Assembly (NCBI GenBank): GCA_947177315.1
Contig: CAMWTX010000001.1
Location: forward strand, 1-42,957
Reading direction: 5' to 3'
From: an uncultured Bacteroidales bacterium
GTDB taxonomy: Bacteria > Bacteroidota > Bacteroidia > Bacteroidales > P3
Length of the DNA: 42,957 bases
The notes beneath the pieces are model-generated. The model did no database searches and was not told the origin of the DNA. It saw only the letters and a list, made by a program, of their open reading frames with translations. Position 1 is the first letter of the stretch; each line of letters begins with the position of its first letter. Made by a program: the position numbers and the translations under genes. Positions 37,101-42,957 of this stretch are shown here, in pieces.

Positions 37101-38085
37101 TCTGGATGGAACCAACACTGTTTATGGTCTTATCGGTTGGACTCAGCTGGACAATGACCTCGAACCGTACAAAGACCTTTATATTGTAGGTATTGAGTTT
37201 ATGATCGGTGCGCCGGTAAACAGCATCAACGGGGTGGTATATATCGACAACCGTTTGGTTTGGAGCGAACCCATGAACCGTGTGAGCATACAGCAGTGGC
37301 ACAAGCATTTCTTCAAGAAGTCTTTCTCGATGAACCAAAAAGTGGAAATCGCCACAGGTTATGCTTTCTCTTTCAATTTGGAAAATACTACCGATGGTAT
37401 CATAGTTTATGATATGGGTCCTGCCGTAGCGAACAAAGGGGACATCCTTTCACCTGACGGTGTTGATATATACTCCCTGAAGGGTTCCGGTGTAGATGCC
37501 AACTTGATGATCAACGCCCTTGTGGTACGCAAACGTGATTTGGAACAGGCTTCCAAGATGGAAGATGGCATGGAATACCTCAAGACCAAGGCTTTCTCCA
37601 CGGGAGCTTTGAAGATTACCGAACCCAGGCCGATTCAAAACGCGCCCAAGACCACCAGCGAAAGCTACACTTTGAAAGGTTTCAACGTATATCGCGATGG
37701 CGAAAAACGGAACCAAGAACTTTTGAAAACTTTCAGCTTTGAAGATAACGGTTTGGTTGCCGGCGGTGAATACGAATATGTGGTATCTGCCGTTTATGCC
37801 GACCAAGAAGTGAAATCCGAAGGAGTTTGGATAAGCGGTGTGGCCAACAGCGAAGCCGAAGCCGTTTGCCCGGTATCCTTCCTGCCCAACCCGGTACAGG
37901 ATATGCTCTACATCAAGGGCGAATACGCTTCCTTGTCGCTTATCGACATGACCGGCCGCGTGGTTCTTTCCGATGTACGCAATGTTCAAAGCCTGCCGAT
38001 GGCCAACTTCCAGAGCGGTATCTACTTTGTGAAGGTAACCGCCGAAAACGGACAGGTTTACATTACCAAGATCGTGAAGAAGTAA
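34180..38085 (+). CDS. Large T9SS-secreted protein with propeller-like and FN3-like domains
   Basis: A 1301-residue exported protein with a signal peptide at 1-23 (ending LQAQ). Residues ~40-370 are beta-rich and resemble a repeat-built domain (TPDGMMMAGRTS, SKNHKIFVGFSYN). An FN3-like domain lies at ~375-460 (VAGYKVYCDSVCIATIEDA). At ~515-760 there is a second propeller-like region (NGYLYVGNYRTNIISVYNA, NGRLFIANQHDGNS). Further FN3-like modules follow (VKGFIVYRDGVKV, IVGFNVYRNGEQL, LKGFNVYRDGEKR). A well-formed T9SS type A tail closes the protein (VSFLPNPVQDMLYIKG, GIYFVKVTAENGQVYITKIVKK). The cargo-type architecture indicates surface display; the ligand is unknown. A strong terminator follows. 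Confidence 0.88.
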   Translation: MKFIKTMILAGFLLGTVGMCLQAQEQPQDRVFQGKKAKMIVLESLAGTNMVNLSRNEKYIYGDLGEGGEAGYIYEIATGTLKVYEGFSFAEVIDTNNYVASNHIMKNGRRIEFKKQNLPTDREHDYGASCASADLNVISYDTYIGANYVSVIFDGEGNIIDTMPHFEPNLGGGYGSFVMAMTPDGMMMAGRTSMAEAHTNFTPAIWDRYADKTVATTIGDVLDDDCLLDGTMYGINDEGTIAVGELTSLPYWVEYNKSNQQYKMNEIPTFPGYQIGWGSMIQDSTVLGMDQLDHVSVYERVPWLYNIKSKEKVSFHDHLLYRYGLEENDIYPYFTVRCFSKNHKIFVGFSYNVAWYPYLIILEDEQVHPVVRNVSIHQPYKQPYVQLNWEAPLNGDYTVAGYKVYCDSVCIATIEDAKTLSYRHNDVIPGIHNYQVQAFYTDGEASDYSPEKKIFTVDENGCLPVQEINAKVIYNRTIDLTWGRPSANILQKSAAPAIRKEERTSVAKGGAAREPKYMVDGKLDYVSLMDMLSEHAAVGVRATNGYLYVGNYRTNIISVYNAISGNLMRQVEVDNLYGMFDMTYHNNTLYCVGADSKNITMLSINPRDPYDITFAGTIQTPTNLTHISYLEGLNDGEDMIMTGNFNTIKFYKGDAAIASDTADFHKTFDIKGMTIIGTAYHNGRLFIANQHDGNSSLVETFDWETGKHLFTTDLVAIPALAEVVAASQGYSALMSGISIGQLEDGTVVLDAMVQPLVAYNQLVTVEVESSPDVKGFIVYRDGVKVSDTVKARHFSEVIFEPGTYAYTVEYISENCSIKSDGFAVDSATIVPIGTCMPPTQVKVFESNEIACLSWDVPSKVTDPNIVGFNVYRNGEQLCERVLELRFNDEAIEKGKEYIYRVEAFYDNSCVASDSVKITPTFEGYAEAPAAVAVKVNEKTENNSSYTSTTTWDLPNFEEPMALGYCGSVPGGVINLDGTNTVYGLIGWTQLDNDLEPYKDLYIVGIEFMIGAPVNSINGVVYIDNRLVWSEPMNRVSIQQWHKHFFKKSFSMNQKVEIATGYAFSFNLENTTDGIIVYDMGPAVANKGDILSPDGVDIYSLKGSGVDANLMINALVVRKRDLEQASKMEDGMEYLKTKAFSTGALKITEPRPIQNAPKTTSESYTLKGFNVYRDGEKRNQELLKTFSFEDNGLVAGGEYEYVVSAVYADQEVKSEGVWISGVANSEAEAVCPVSFLPNPVQDMLYIKGEYASLSLIDMTGRVVLSDVRNVQSLPMANFQSGIYFVKVTAENGQVYITKIVKK

Positions 38086-38144
38086 AATGACTATTGAGCA
38101 GGCCTCGGTTGAGGTTTGTTAATTGATAGTTTGTGTTTCGGTTG

Positions 38145-38171
38145 AGCCCCCGCGAAAGCGGGGGCTTTTTT
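38145..38171 (+). terminator. Strong intrinsic terminator after the FN3 protein pair
   Basis: A perfect 9-bp stem (AGCCCCCGC with GCGGGGGCT) closed by a GAAA tetraloop, followed by T6. Confidence 0.95.
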
Positions 38172-38201
38172 ATGCTTATTCAACGGAACACGAGGGCGGT
38201 A

Positions 38202-38232
38202 TTTGCAATTCAAAAGAAAAAGCCTATCTTTG
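38202..38232 (+). promoter_or_regulatory. Promoter for tRNA-Lys
   Basis: TTTG at 38202-38205 and TATCTTTG at 38225-38232, spacing 19, form a textbook Bacteroidetes sigma-ABfr promoter. Transcription would start near 38239, leaving a 5' precursor of about 70 bases before the tRNA. Confidence 0.82.
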
Positions 38233-38309
38233 CAACCCCTTTCCGATGGAACCCGGACGATAGAGCCGGTAAGTCGGAGAGCCCTTTCAAGACCAAATAT
38301 ATTTCCGGA

Positions 38310-38382
38310 GGTCACGTAGCTCAGCCGGTAGAGCACATCCCTTTTAAGGATGGGGCCCTGGGTTCGAATCCCAGCGTGACCA
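38310..38382 (+). tRNA. tRNA-Lys (anticodon UUU)
   Basis: The cloverleaf is complete: acceptor GGTCACG pairs with CGTGACC, the D arm contains AGCTCAGCCGGTAGAGC, the anticodon arm is CATCC-CTTTTAA-GGATG with TTT, and the T arm is CTGGG-TTCGAAT-CCCAG. The discriminator is A. The 3' CCA is not encoded (ACAGA follows), so it must be added by the CCA-adding enzyme. Confidence 0.97.
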
Positions 38383-38387
38383 CAGAC

Positions 38388-38420
38388 AGAGGATGCTCCC
38401 AAGGCATCCTCTTTTTATTT
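38388..38420 (+). terminator. Intrinsic terminator after tRNA-Lys
   Basis: AGAGGATGC pairs perfectly with GCATCCTCT around TCCCAAG, followed by a T-rich run. It ends 14 bases before the next coding region. Confidence 0.92.
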
Positions 38421-38433
38421 TAACGCTATTGCT

Positions 38434-39987
38434 ATGGAAACCTTATCGGCGGCCGACCAACGGCAACTCCAACACAAAGGCATTTCGCAGGAAGCCTTGC
38501 AGTTACAGTTAGACGGTTTCAAGACCGGTTTTCCCTTTGCCCGCCTGGTGGCGCCCGCTTCGGCAGGAAACGGGGTGGAAAGCTTTACGGCGGAAGAAAT
38601 GGAACGCTACCGCCGCCTGTACCGGGAAAAATCGGGAAGCGAAAAGATTCTCAAGTTCGTTCCCGCCTCGGGTGCCGCCACGCGCATGTTCAAGAGCCTC
38701 TACGCCTTTTGGCAGCAGTGCCGCCAGGACAGGCAGGCCGCGCCCGGTGCCGACGTGCAGGCTTTTTTCGACCACCTGCCGCGCTTTGCCTTCTATGCCG
38801 ACTTGGAACAGGCCGTTCTTAAGGCCACCGGCAAGCGTTTGCAAGAAGCCGTGGCGCAGCAAGACTACGCCAGCGTGCTGGAATGCCTGCTGGAAGAAAA
38901 AGGCCTCGGCTACGGGCATCTTCCCAAGGCCTTGCTGCTGTTTCACCGCTATGAAGACGGGCCGGTAACGGCCTTGGAGGAACACTTGGCCGAAGCGGCG
39001 CTCTATGCGGCCTCCGACGGGGTGTGCCGCCTGCATTTCACGCTCTCGCCCGAGCACAAGGCCGCCTTTGCCCAACGGCTCGGGAAGGTGCTTCCCACCT
39101 ACGAGAAACGCTACGGGGTGCGCTACATCATCCACACTTCCGAACAGAAGCCGAACACCGACACGGTGGCGGTTACCCCCGACAACCGGATTTTCCGCGA
39201 CCCGGACGGCAACATGGTGTTCCGCCCCGGCGGACACGGCGCGCTGATCGAGAATCTCAACGAGCAGGAGGCCGACATCATCTTTATCAAGAACATCGAC
39301 AACATCACCGTTTCTTCCCTGCGCGCCGACACCCAGGCCTATAAGGAACTGCTGGCGGGCGTGCTGGTGGAACGCCGCGAGGCCGTTTTCGCCATTCTCC
39401 GCCAAATCGAGGAAATCCAAAAACAGGGCGGCGCGGTTTCCGAAGCATTCTTGCGCGAAACCGAAGACTTTGCCCGCAAGCGCCTTTCCCTGCGCTTTTC
39501 CGAAAGTTTCAACCGGCTCGAACCTGCCGCCCGTCTGGAGGCCTTGCAAAAGGCGCTCGACCGCCCCATGCGCGTGTGCGGCGTGGTAAAGAACACCGGG
39601 GAACCGGGAGGCGGCCCGTTCTGGGTGCTTCCGCAGGGCGAGGAAGCCCCTTCCCTGCAGATTGTGGAATCCTCGCAGGTGGATATGGGGAACGCGGAAC
39701 AGAAACGGATTTTCGAGACTTCGGTTTTTTTTAACCCCGTAGATTTGATTTGCAGCCCTTACAACCACCGGCACGATAAATTTAACCTTCCGCAGTTTAT
39801 CGACCCGCAGACGGCCTTTATTTCGCTCAAATCGGTGCAGGGCACCGACATCAAGGCCATGGAGCTGCCCGGTTTGTGGAACGGGGCGATGGCGCGTTGG
39901 ATCACGCTGTTCGTGGAAGTGCCCCAGAGCGTGTTCACGCCCGTCAAGACGGTCAACGACCTGCTGCGTGCCCAGCACCAGGCATAG
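38434..39987 (+). CDS. DUF4301 family protein, possible divergent nucleotidyltransferase
   Basis: A 517-residue soluble protein with no signal peptide, recognised as the DUF4301 type of Bacteroidetes. Three motifs in order look like those of UDP-sugar pyrophosphorylases. PASGAATRM at residues 77-85 resembles the G-x-G-T-R-(M/L) nucleotide-binding loop. FRPGGHGALI at 263-272 resembles the GGHG/GNG loop. FIKNIDN, with Asp289, resembles the VDN metal-binding segment. This is a reading by eye; the family has no function I can name with certainty. ATG at 38434, 13 bases after the tRNA terminator. The M20 dipeptidase gene follows after 46 bases, and I see no terminator between them, so they may be co-transcribed. 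Confidence 0.82.
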   Translation: METLSAADQRQLQHKGISQEALQLQLDGFKTGFPFARLVAPASAGNGVESFTAEEMERYRRLYREKSGSEKILKFVPASGAATRMFKSLYAFWQQCRQDRQAAPGADVQAFFDHLPRFAFYADLEQAVLKATGKRLQEAVAQQDYASVLECLLEEKGLGYGHLPKALLLFHRYEDGPVTALEEHLAEAALYAASDGVCRLHFTLSPEHKAAFAQRLGKVLPTYEKRYGVRYIIHTSEQKPNTDTVAVTPDNRIFRDPDGNMVFRPGGHGALIENLNEQEADIIFIKNIDNITVSSLRADTQAYKELLAGVLVERREAVFAILRQIEEIQKQGGAVSEAFLRETEDFARKRLSLRFSESFNRLEPAARLEALQKALDRPMRVCGVVKNTGEPGGGPFWVLPQGEEAPSLQIVESSQVDMGNAEQKRIFETSVFFNPVDLICSPYNHRHDKFNLPQFIDPQTAFISLKSVQGTDIKAMELPGLWNGAMARWITLFVEVPQSVFTPVKTVNDLLRAQHQA

Positions 39988-40033
39988 GCGCCGTGTCCTG
40001 TAAGCCACCACATATTAATATAATTTTTTAACA

Positions 40034-41395
40034 ATGAAAGACATAAAGAACTACATCCAGGAGAACAAGAACCGTTTTCTGGAAGAACTTTTCGGCCTGT
40101 TGCGCATTCCCTCCATCAGCAGCGAGGCCGCGCACAAGCCCGATATGGAAAAGGCGGCGGCGTATTGGAAGGCGCAGCTGCTCCAGGCCGGCGCCGACAG
40201 GGCCGAAGTGATGCCCACCGAGGGCAATCCGGTGGTGTACGGCGAAAAGCTCATCGACCCCAAGGCCAAGACCGTGCTGGTATATGGCCACTACGACGTG
40301 ATGCCGGTGGATCCGGTGGAACTGTGGAAAACCCGGCCTTTCGAGCCGCAGGTTATCGGCGACCGCCTCTACGGACGCGGCGCGAACGACGACAAGGGGC
40401 AGTCTTTCATGCACGCCAAGGCGTTCGAATACATGGTAAGGGAAAACTGCCTGCCGTGCAACGTCAAGTTCATGCTCGAAGGCGAGGAGGAAATCGGTTC
40501 GCCCTCGCTGGAGAAATGGTGCGCCGACCATAAGGACATGCTTAAAGCCGATGTGATTCTGGTTTCCGACACTTCGATGATTGCGCCCGACGTGCCCAGC
40601 ATCACCGTGGGGCTGCGCGGCCTGAGCTATGTGCAGGTAAGTGTCACCGGGCCGAACAAAGACCTCCATTCGGGCATTTTCGGCGGCGCGGTGGCCAACC
40701 CCGCCAACGTGCTGGCCGGGCTCATCGCGGGACTTATCGACGAAAACGGGCATATCACCGTGCCGGGCTTCTACGACGATGTGGTGGAAATCTCCGCCGC
40801 CGAACGGGCGGCCATGGCCAAGGCTCCCTTTGACGAAGCGGCTTACAGAAAGGCGCTGGATATAGAGGAAACGCAGGGCGAAAAAGGCTTTTCCACGATT
40901 GAACGCACAGGCATCCGCCCCTCGCTGGACGTGAACGGCATGTGGAGCGGCTATACCGGCGAAGGTGCCAAGACCGTGCTGCCTTCTACCGCGCACGCCA
41001 AGATCAGCATGCGGCTGGTGCCTAATCAGGATTGGGAAAAGATAGGCCGGCAGATTGCCGACTGCCTGCAGGAGTGCGCCCCCAAGAGCGTCAAGGTGGA
41101 AGTGGAGTTGCTGCACGGCGGGCAGGCCTACGGCGCCGATTTGCAGTCGGATGCCTACAAGGCTGCCGAACAGGCGTATATGGAGGTATATGGCAAGTTG
41201 CCCATCCCCACGCGCAGCGGCGGCAGCATTCCCATCATCGCGGCCTTCGAAAGGGTATTGGGTATCAAATCGCTTCTGATGGGCTTCGGCCTGGAAGCCG
41301 ACGCGATTCACTCGCCCAACGAAAGCTACCTGCTCGAAAACTTCTACCGCGGTATAGAAACCATCACCGCGTTCTACAAACATTTTGGGAAATAA
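40034..41395 (+). CDS. M20 family dinuclear-zinc dipeptidase
   Basis: A 453-residue cytoplasmic metallopeptidase of the M20 dipeptidase group (CNDP/PepV-like). Metal and catalytic motifs are present. YGHYDVMPVDP has His86 (zinc) and Asp88. GANDDKGQ has Asp119 (bridging). EGEEEIGSPSL at ~149-159 has the catalytic/zinc glutamates. VSDTSM supplies the second-site Asp near 178. HSPNES near the C-terminus supplies the last His. The lid/dimerisation domain contains DLHSGIFGGAVANP. It probably cleaves dipeptides taken up from peptide fermentation; the substrate is not predictable from sequence. It ends 19 bases before the inverted-repeat element. Confidence 0.94.
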   Translation: MKDIKNYIQENKNRFLEELFGLLRIPSISSEAAHKPDMEKAAAYWKAQLLQAGADRAEVMPTEGNPVVYGEKLIDPKAKTVLVYGHYDVMPVDPVELWKTRPFEPQVIGDRLYGRGANDDKGQSFMHAKAFEYMVRENCLPCNVKFMLEGEEEIGSPSLEKWCADHKDMLKADVILVSDTSMIAPDVPSITVGLRGLSYVQVSVTGPNKDLHSGIFGGAVANPANVLAGLIAGLIDENGHITVPGFYDDVVEISAAERAAMAKAPFDEAAYRKALDIEETQGEKGFSTIERTGIRPSLDVNGMWSGYTGEGAKTVLPSTAHAKISMRLVPNQDWEKIGRQIADCLQECAPKSVKVEVELLHGGQAYGADLQSDAYKAAEQAYMEVYGKLPIPTRSGGSIPIIAAFERVLGIKSLLMGFGLEADAIHSPNESYLLENFYRGIETITAFYKHFGK

Positions 41396-41414
41396 AATAA
41401 CCTATCCACGAAGG

Positions 41415-41543
41415 AAATAACGGAATATAAATGGTTGGATGCAACGCCGCCGAGGGTGAACCCGAGGGAGCGTACTGAAGTACGTGACCGAGGCGTGAAT
41501 CCCGAAGGCAAGGCAGCAGACAGCCGTTTATATTCCGTTATTT
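41415..41543. repeat. 129-bp structured inverted-repeat element
   Basis: Two perfect 17-bp inverted arms (AAATAACGGAATATAAA at 41415-41431 and its complement at 41527-41543) enclose 95 bases of GC-rich sequence. Inside are small hairpins with TGAA loops: GGG-TGAA-CCC near 41454 and CGTAC-TGAA-GTACG at 41471-41484. The element fills nearly the whole gap between the convergent dipeptidase and der genes, and its right arm abuts the der stop codon. It could be a MITE or REP-like dispersed repeat, a structured RNA, or a large terminator. Confidence 0.75.
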
Positions 41544-42848
41544 TTATTTTTCCCGGAAGAAAACTTTTACGGGAACTCCCGTGAAATCCCACAGCCGTCT
41601 TAGCTGGTTCTCCACAAAACGTTTGTAGGGATCCTTGACGTATTGCGGCAGGTTGCAGAAGAAGGCAAAGGCCGGATAGTTGCCCGGCAGCTGGGTGATA
41701 TACTTGATTTTTACCGTCTTTCCTTTGTAGATGGGCGGCGGTGTCTGCTTGAGGATGGGCAGCAGCGTGTCGTTCAGCTCCGAGGTGGAGATGCGCCGCG
41801 AGCGGTTCTCATATACCGTTTTGGCCATTTCCAGCACCTTGAAGATACGTTGCTTGTTAATCACCGAGGTAAACACCACCGGCACGTCGTTGTCGGGCGC
41901 CAGGCGTTCGCGCACCACGGCTTCGTATTTGTTGAGCGTGTTGTTCTCTTTCTGCACCAAATCCCATTTGTTCACCACGACCACCACGCCTTTGTTGTTG
42001 CGGCGGCAGAGACTGAAAAGGTTCAAATCCTGGGCCTCGATACCGCTCGAGGCATCGAGCATCAAGATACATACATCGCTGTTTTCGATGGCGCGGATGG
42101 AGCGCATCACCGAGTAGAACTCGATATTTTCGGTTACTTTCTGCTTGCGGCGGATGCCGGCGGTATCCACCAGATAGAAATCGAAGTCAAAGAGGTTGTA
42201 GCGGGTCAGCACCGTGTCGCGCGTGGTGCCGGCAATCGGGGTAACGATGTTGCGTTCCTGCCCGATAAAGGCGTTGATGATGGACGATTTGCCCACATTC
42301 GGACGGCCGATGACGGTAAGCCGCGGCAGGTGGTCGGTGGGTTCTTCCTTGGTGTCGTCCATTTGGCGCACTAACTCGTCCAAAAGCTCGCCCGTGCCGC
42401 CGCCGTTGGCCGCCGAAAGGGTAAAGAGCGTGTCGAAGCCGAGCGCGTAGAACTCAGCGGAGAGCGCCAGTTTGTCGGGGCTGTCTATCTTGTTCACCAC
42501 CAGGTGAACCGGTTTGTCGGTGCGCCGCAAAAGCCCCGCCACATCTTCGTCCATAGGCGTGATGCCTTCTTTGCCGTCCACCAGAAAGAGGATGATGTCG
42601 GCCTCGTCGATGGCCAGTTCCACCTGCTTGCGGATTTCGCGGTTAAAGGAATCTTCGTTGTCGAGCAGGTAACCGCCCGTGTCGATGACCGAAAACTCCT
42701 TGCCGTTCCAGTCGCCGGTGCCGTAGTTGCGGTCGCGCGTAACCCCGCTGGTTTCATCTACAATGGCGTCGCGGCTTTGGATAAGACGGTTAAACAGCGT
42801 GGATTTGCCTACGTTGGGCCTGCCCACAATGGCTACGATGTTGCGCAT
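41544..42848 (-). CDS. der: Ribosome-assembly GTPase Der (EngA)
   Basis: An essential GTPase with two G domains, acting in 50S subunit assembly. Both P-loops are seen (GRPNVGKSTLF near the N-terminus and GRPNVGKSSII near residue 180), with DTGG and DTAG switch motifs and NKID and NKWD specificity motifs. A C-terminal KH-like domain follows (KGKTVKIKYITQLPGNYP). I chose the ATG at 42848 (434 residues, MRNIVAIVGRP), which fits the family length. The upstream in-frame start at 42881 lies inside the tRNA-fMet terminator hairpin. No separate promoter is evident, so it may be expressed by read-through from the tRNA gene. Confidence 0.97.
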   Translation of the reverse strand: MRNIVAIVGRPNVGKSTLFNRLIQSRDAIVDETSGVTRDRNYGTGDWNGKEFSVIDTGGYLLDNEDSFNREIRKQVELAIDEADIILFLVDGKEGITPMDEDVAGLLRRTDKPVHLVVNKIDSPDKLALSAEFYALGFDTLFTLSAANGGGTGELLDELVRQMDDTKEEPTDHLPRLTVIGRPNVGKSSIINAFIGQERNIVTPIAGTTRDTVLTRYNLFDFDFYLVDTAGIRRKQKVTENIEFYSVMRSIRAIENSDVCILMLDASSGIEAQDLNLFSLCRRNNKGVVVVVNKWDLVQKENNTLNKYEAVVRERLAPDNDVPVVFTSVINKQRIFKVLEMAKTVYENRSRRISTSELNDTLLPILKQTPPPIYKGKTVKIKYITQLPGNYPAFAFFCNLPQYVKDPYKRFVENQLRRLWDFTGVPVKVFFREK

Positions 42849-42863
42849 GGCTCGTGGTTTTAC

Positions 42864-42898
42864 AAAAAAAGGCTCGCCCAAATCTTGTGCAAGCCTTT
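42864..42898 (-). terminator. Intrinsic terminator after tRNA-fMet
   Basis: Read on the minus strand, AAAGGCTTGC pairs with GCGAGCCTTT (10 bp with one wobble), followed by a T-run. It ends 15 bases before the der ATG. Confidence 0.8.
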
Positions 42899-42906
42899 CT
42901 GCTTAG

Positions 42907-42957
42907 TAGCGGGGGCAGGATTCGAACCTACGACCTCCGGGTTATGAGCCCGACGAG
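42907..42957 (-). tRNA. tRNA-fMet (CAT), cut by the window end
   Basis: The 3' 51 bases of a tRNA are visible. The anticodon arm TCGGGCTCATAACCCGG has anticodon CAT and the three G-C pairs (GGG/CCC) that mark initiator tRNA. The T arm is GTAGG-TTCGAAT-CCTGC, the acceptor 3' strand CCCCGCT and the discriminator A. CCA is not encoded. The D arm and the 5' acceptor strand lie outside the window, so the C1-A72-type mismatch cannot be checked. Confidence 0.92.

Noticed and set aside
34924..37338. An 804-codon open frame on the minus strand opposite the second FN3 protein
   Set aside because: No signal peptide, domain or promoter; the plus-strand protein has clear FN3 repeats and a T9SS tail.
41374..41592. 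A 72-residue minus-strand frame over the inverted-repeat element
   Set aside because: It spans the repeat and the ends of der and the dipeptidase gene. The sequence is explained by the repeat, with no start-site support.

Overview
The window comes from the chromosome of an anaerobic Bacteroidota, most likely a Bacteroidales. Four kinds of evidence agree. Promoters match the -33 TTTG / -7 TAnnTTTG pattern of the phylum. Six large secreted proteins end in type IX secretion (T9SS) type A sorting domains. Several families are largely confined to the phylum (DUF4175, DUF4301, a DUF6057-like protein, Omp28-like proteins). A homodimer-type pyruvate:ferredoxin oxidoreductase points to anaerobic metabolism. 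The first ~45 bases are not genomic: they are an Illumina Nextera i5 adapter with index, so the left edge is an assembly artefact. The right edge cuts an initiator tRNA gene.

Layout. 0-4.8 kb (+): two paralogous lipoproteins with TolB/PD40-like propeller repeats and a CxxCH motif flank a DUF6057-like membrane protein. 4.8-13.75 kb (-): mutS, mnmG (gidA), ybeY and a 1171-residue DUF4175 protein. Two perfect parS sites (TGTTTCACGTGAAACA) bracket ybeY. 13.75-14.31 kb: a 560-bp AT-rich gap with a perfect DnaA-box consensus, a near-match and a run of almost pure A/T, from which the genes diverge. Together with mnmG and parS this makes it a candidate chromosomal origin. 14.3-24.1 kb (+): nifJ, a 1341-residue T9SS surface protein with GLUG and Big2-like repeats, and a membrane-anchored TPR/HTH regulator.

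24.1-29.9 kb (-): a tight three-gene operon of T9SS cargo, with two CxxC thioredoxin/Omp28-like proteins followed by a subtilisin-like protease. 30.3-38.1 kb (+): two ~1300-residue T9SS proteins with FN3-like repeats. 38.2-38.4 kb: tRNA-Lys(UUU) with a textbook promoter and terminator. 38.4-41.4 kb (+): a DUF4301 protein with nucleotidyltransferase-like motifs and an M20 dipeptidase. 41.4-41.54 kb: a 129-bp structured inverted-repeat element. 41.5-42.96 kb (-): der (engA), downstream of a partial tRNA-fMet.

How the genes fit together: housekeeping genes (mismatch repair, tRNA and rRNA maturation, ribosome GTPase, pyruvate metabolism) are interleaved with exported cargo. The T9SS machinery itself, ParA/ParB and DnaA are not in the window. 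The items most worth following up are the parS pair with the candidate oriC, the CxxCH-lipoprotein/DUF6057 cassette, the CxxC/CxxC/protease T9SS operon, the nucleotidyltransferase reading of DUF4301, and the inverted-repeat element beside der.
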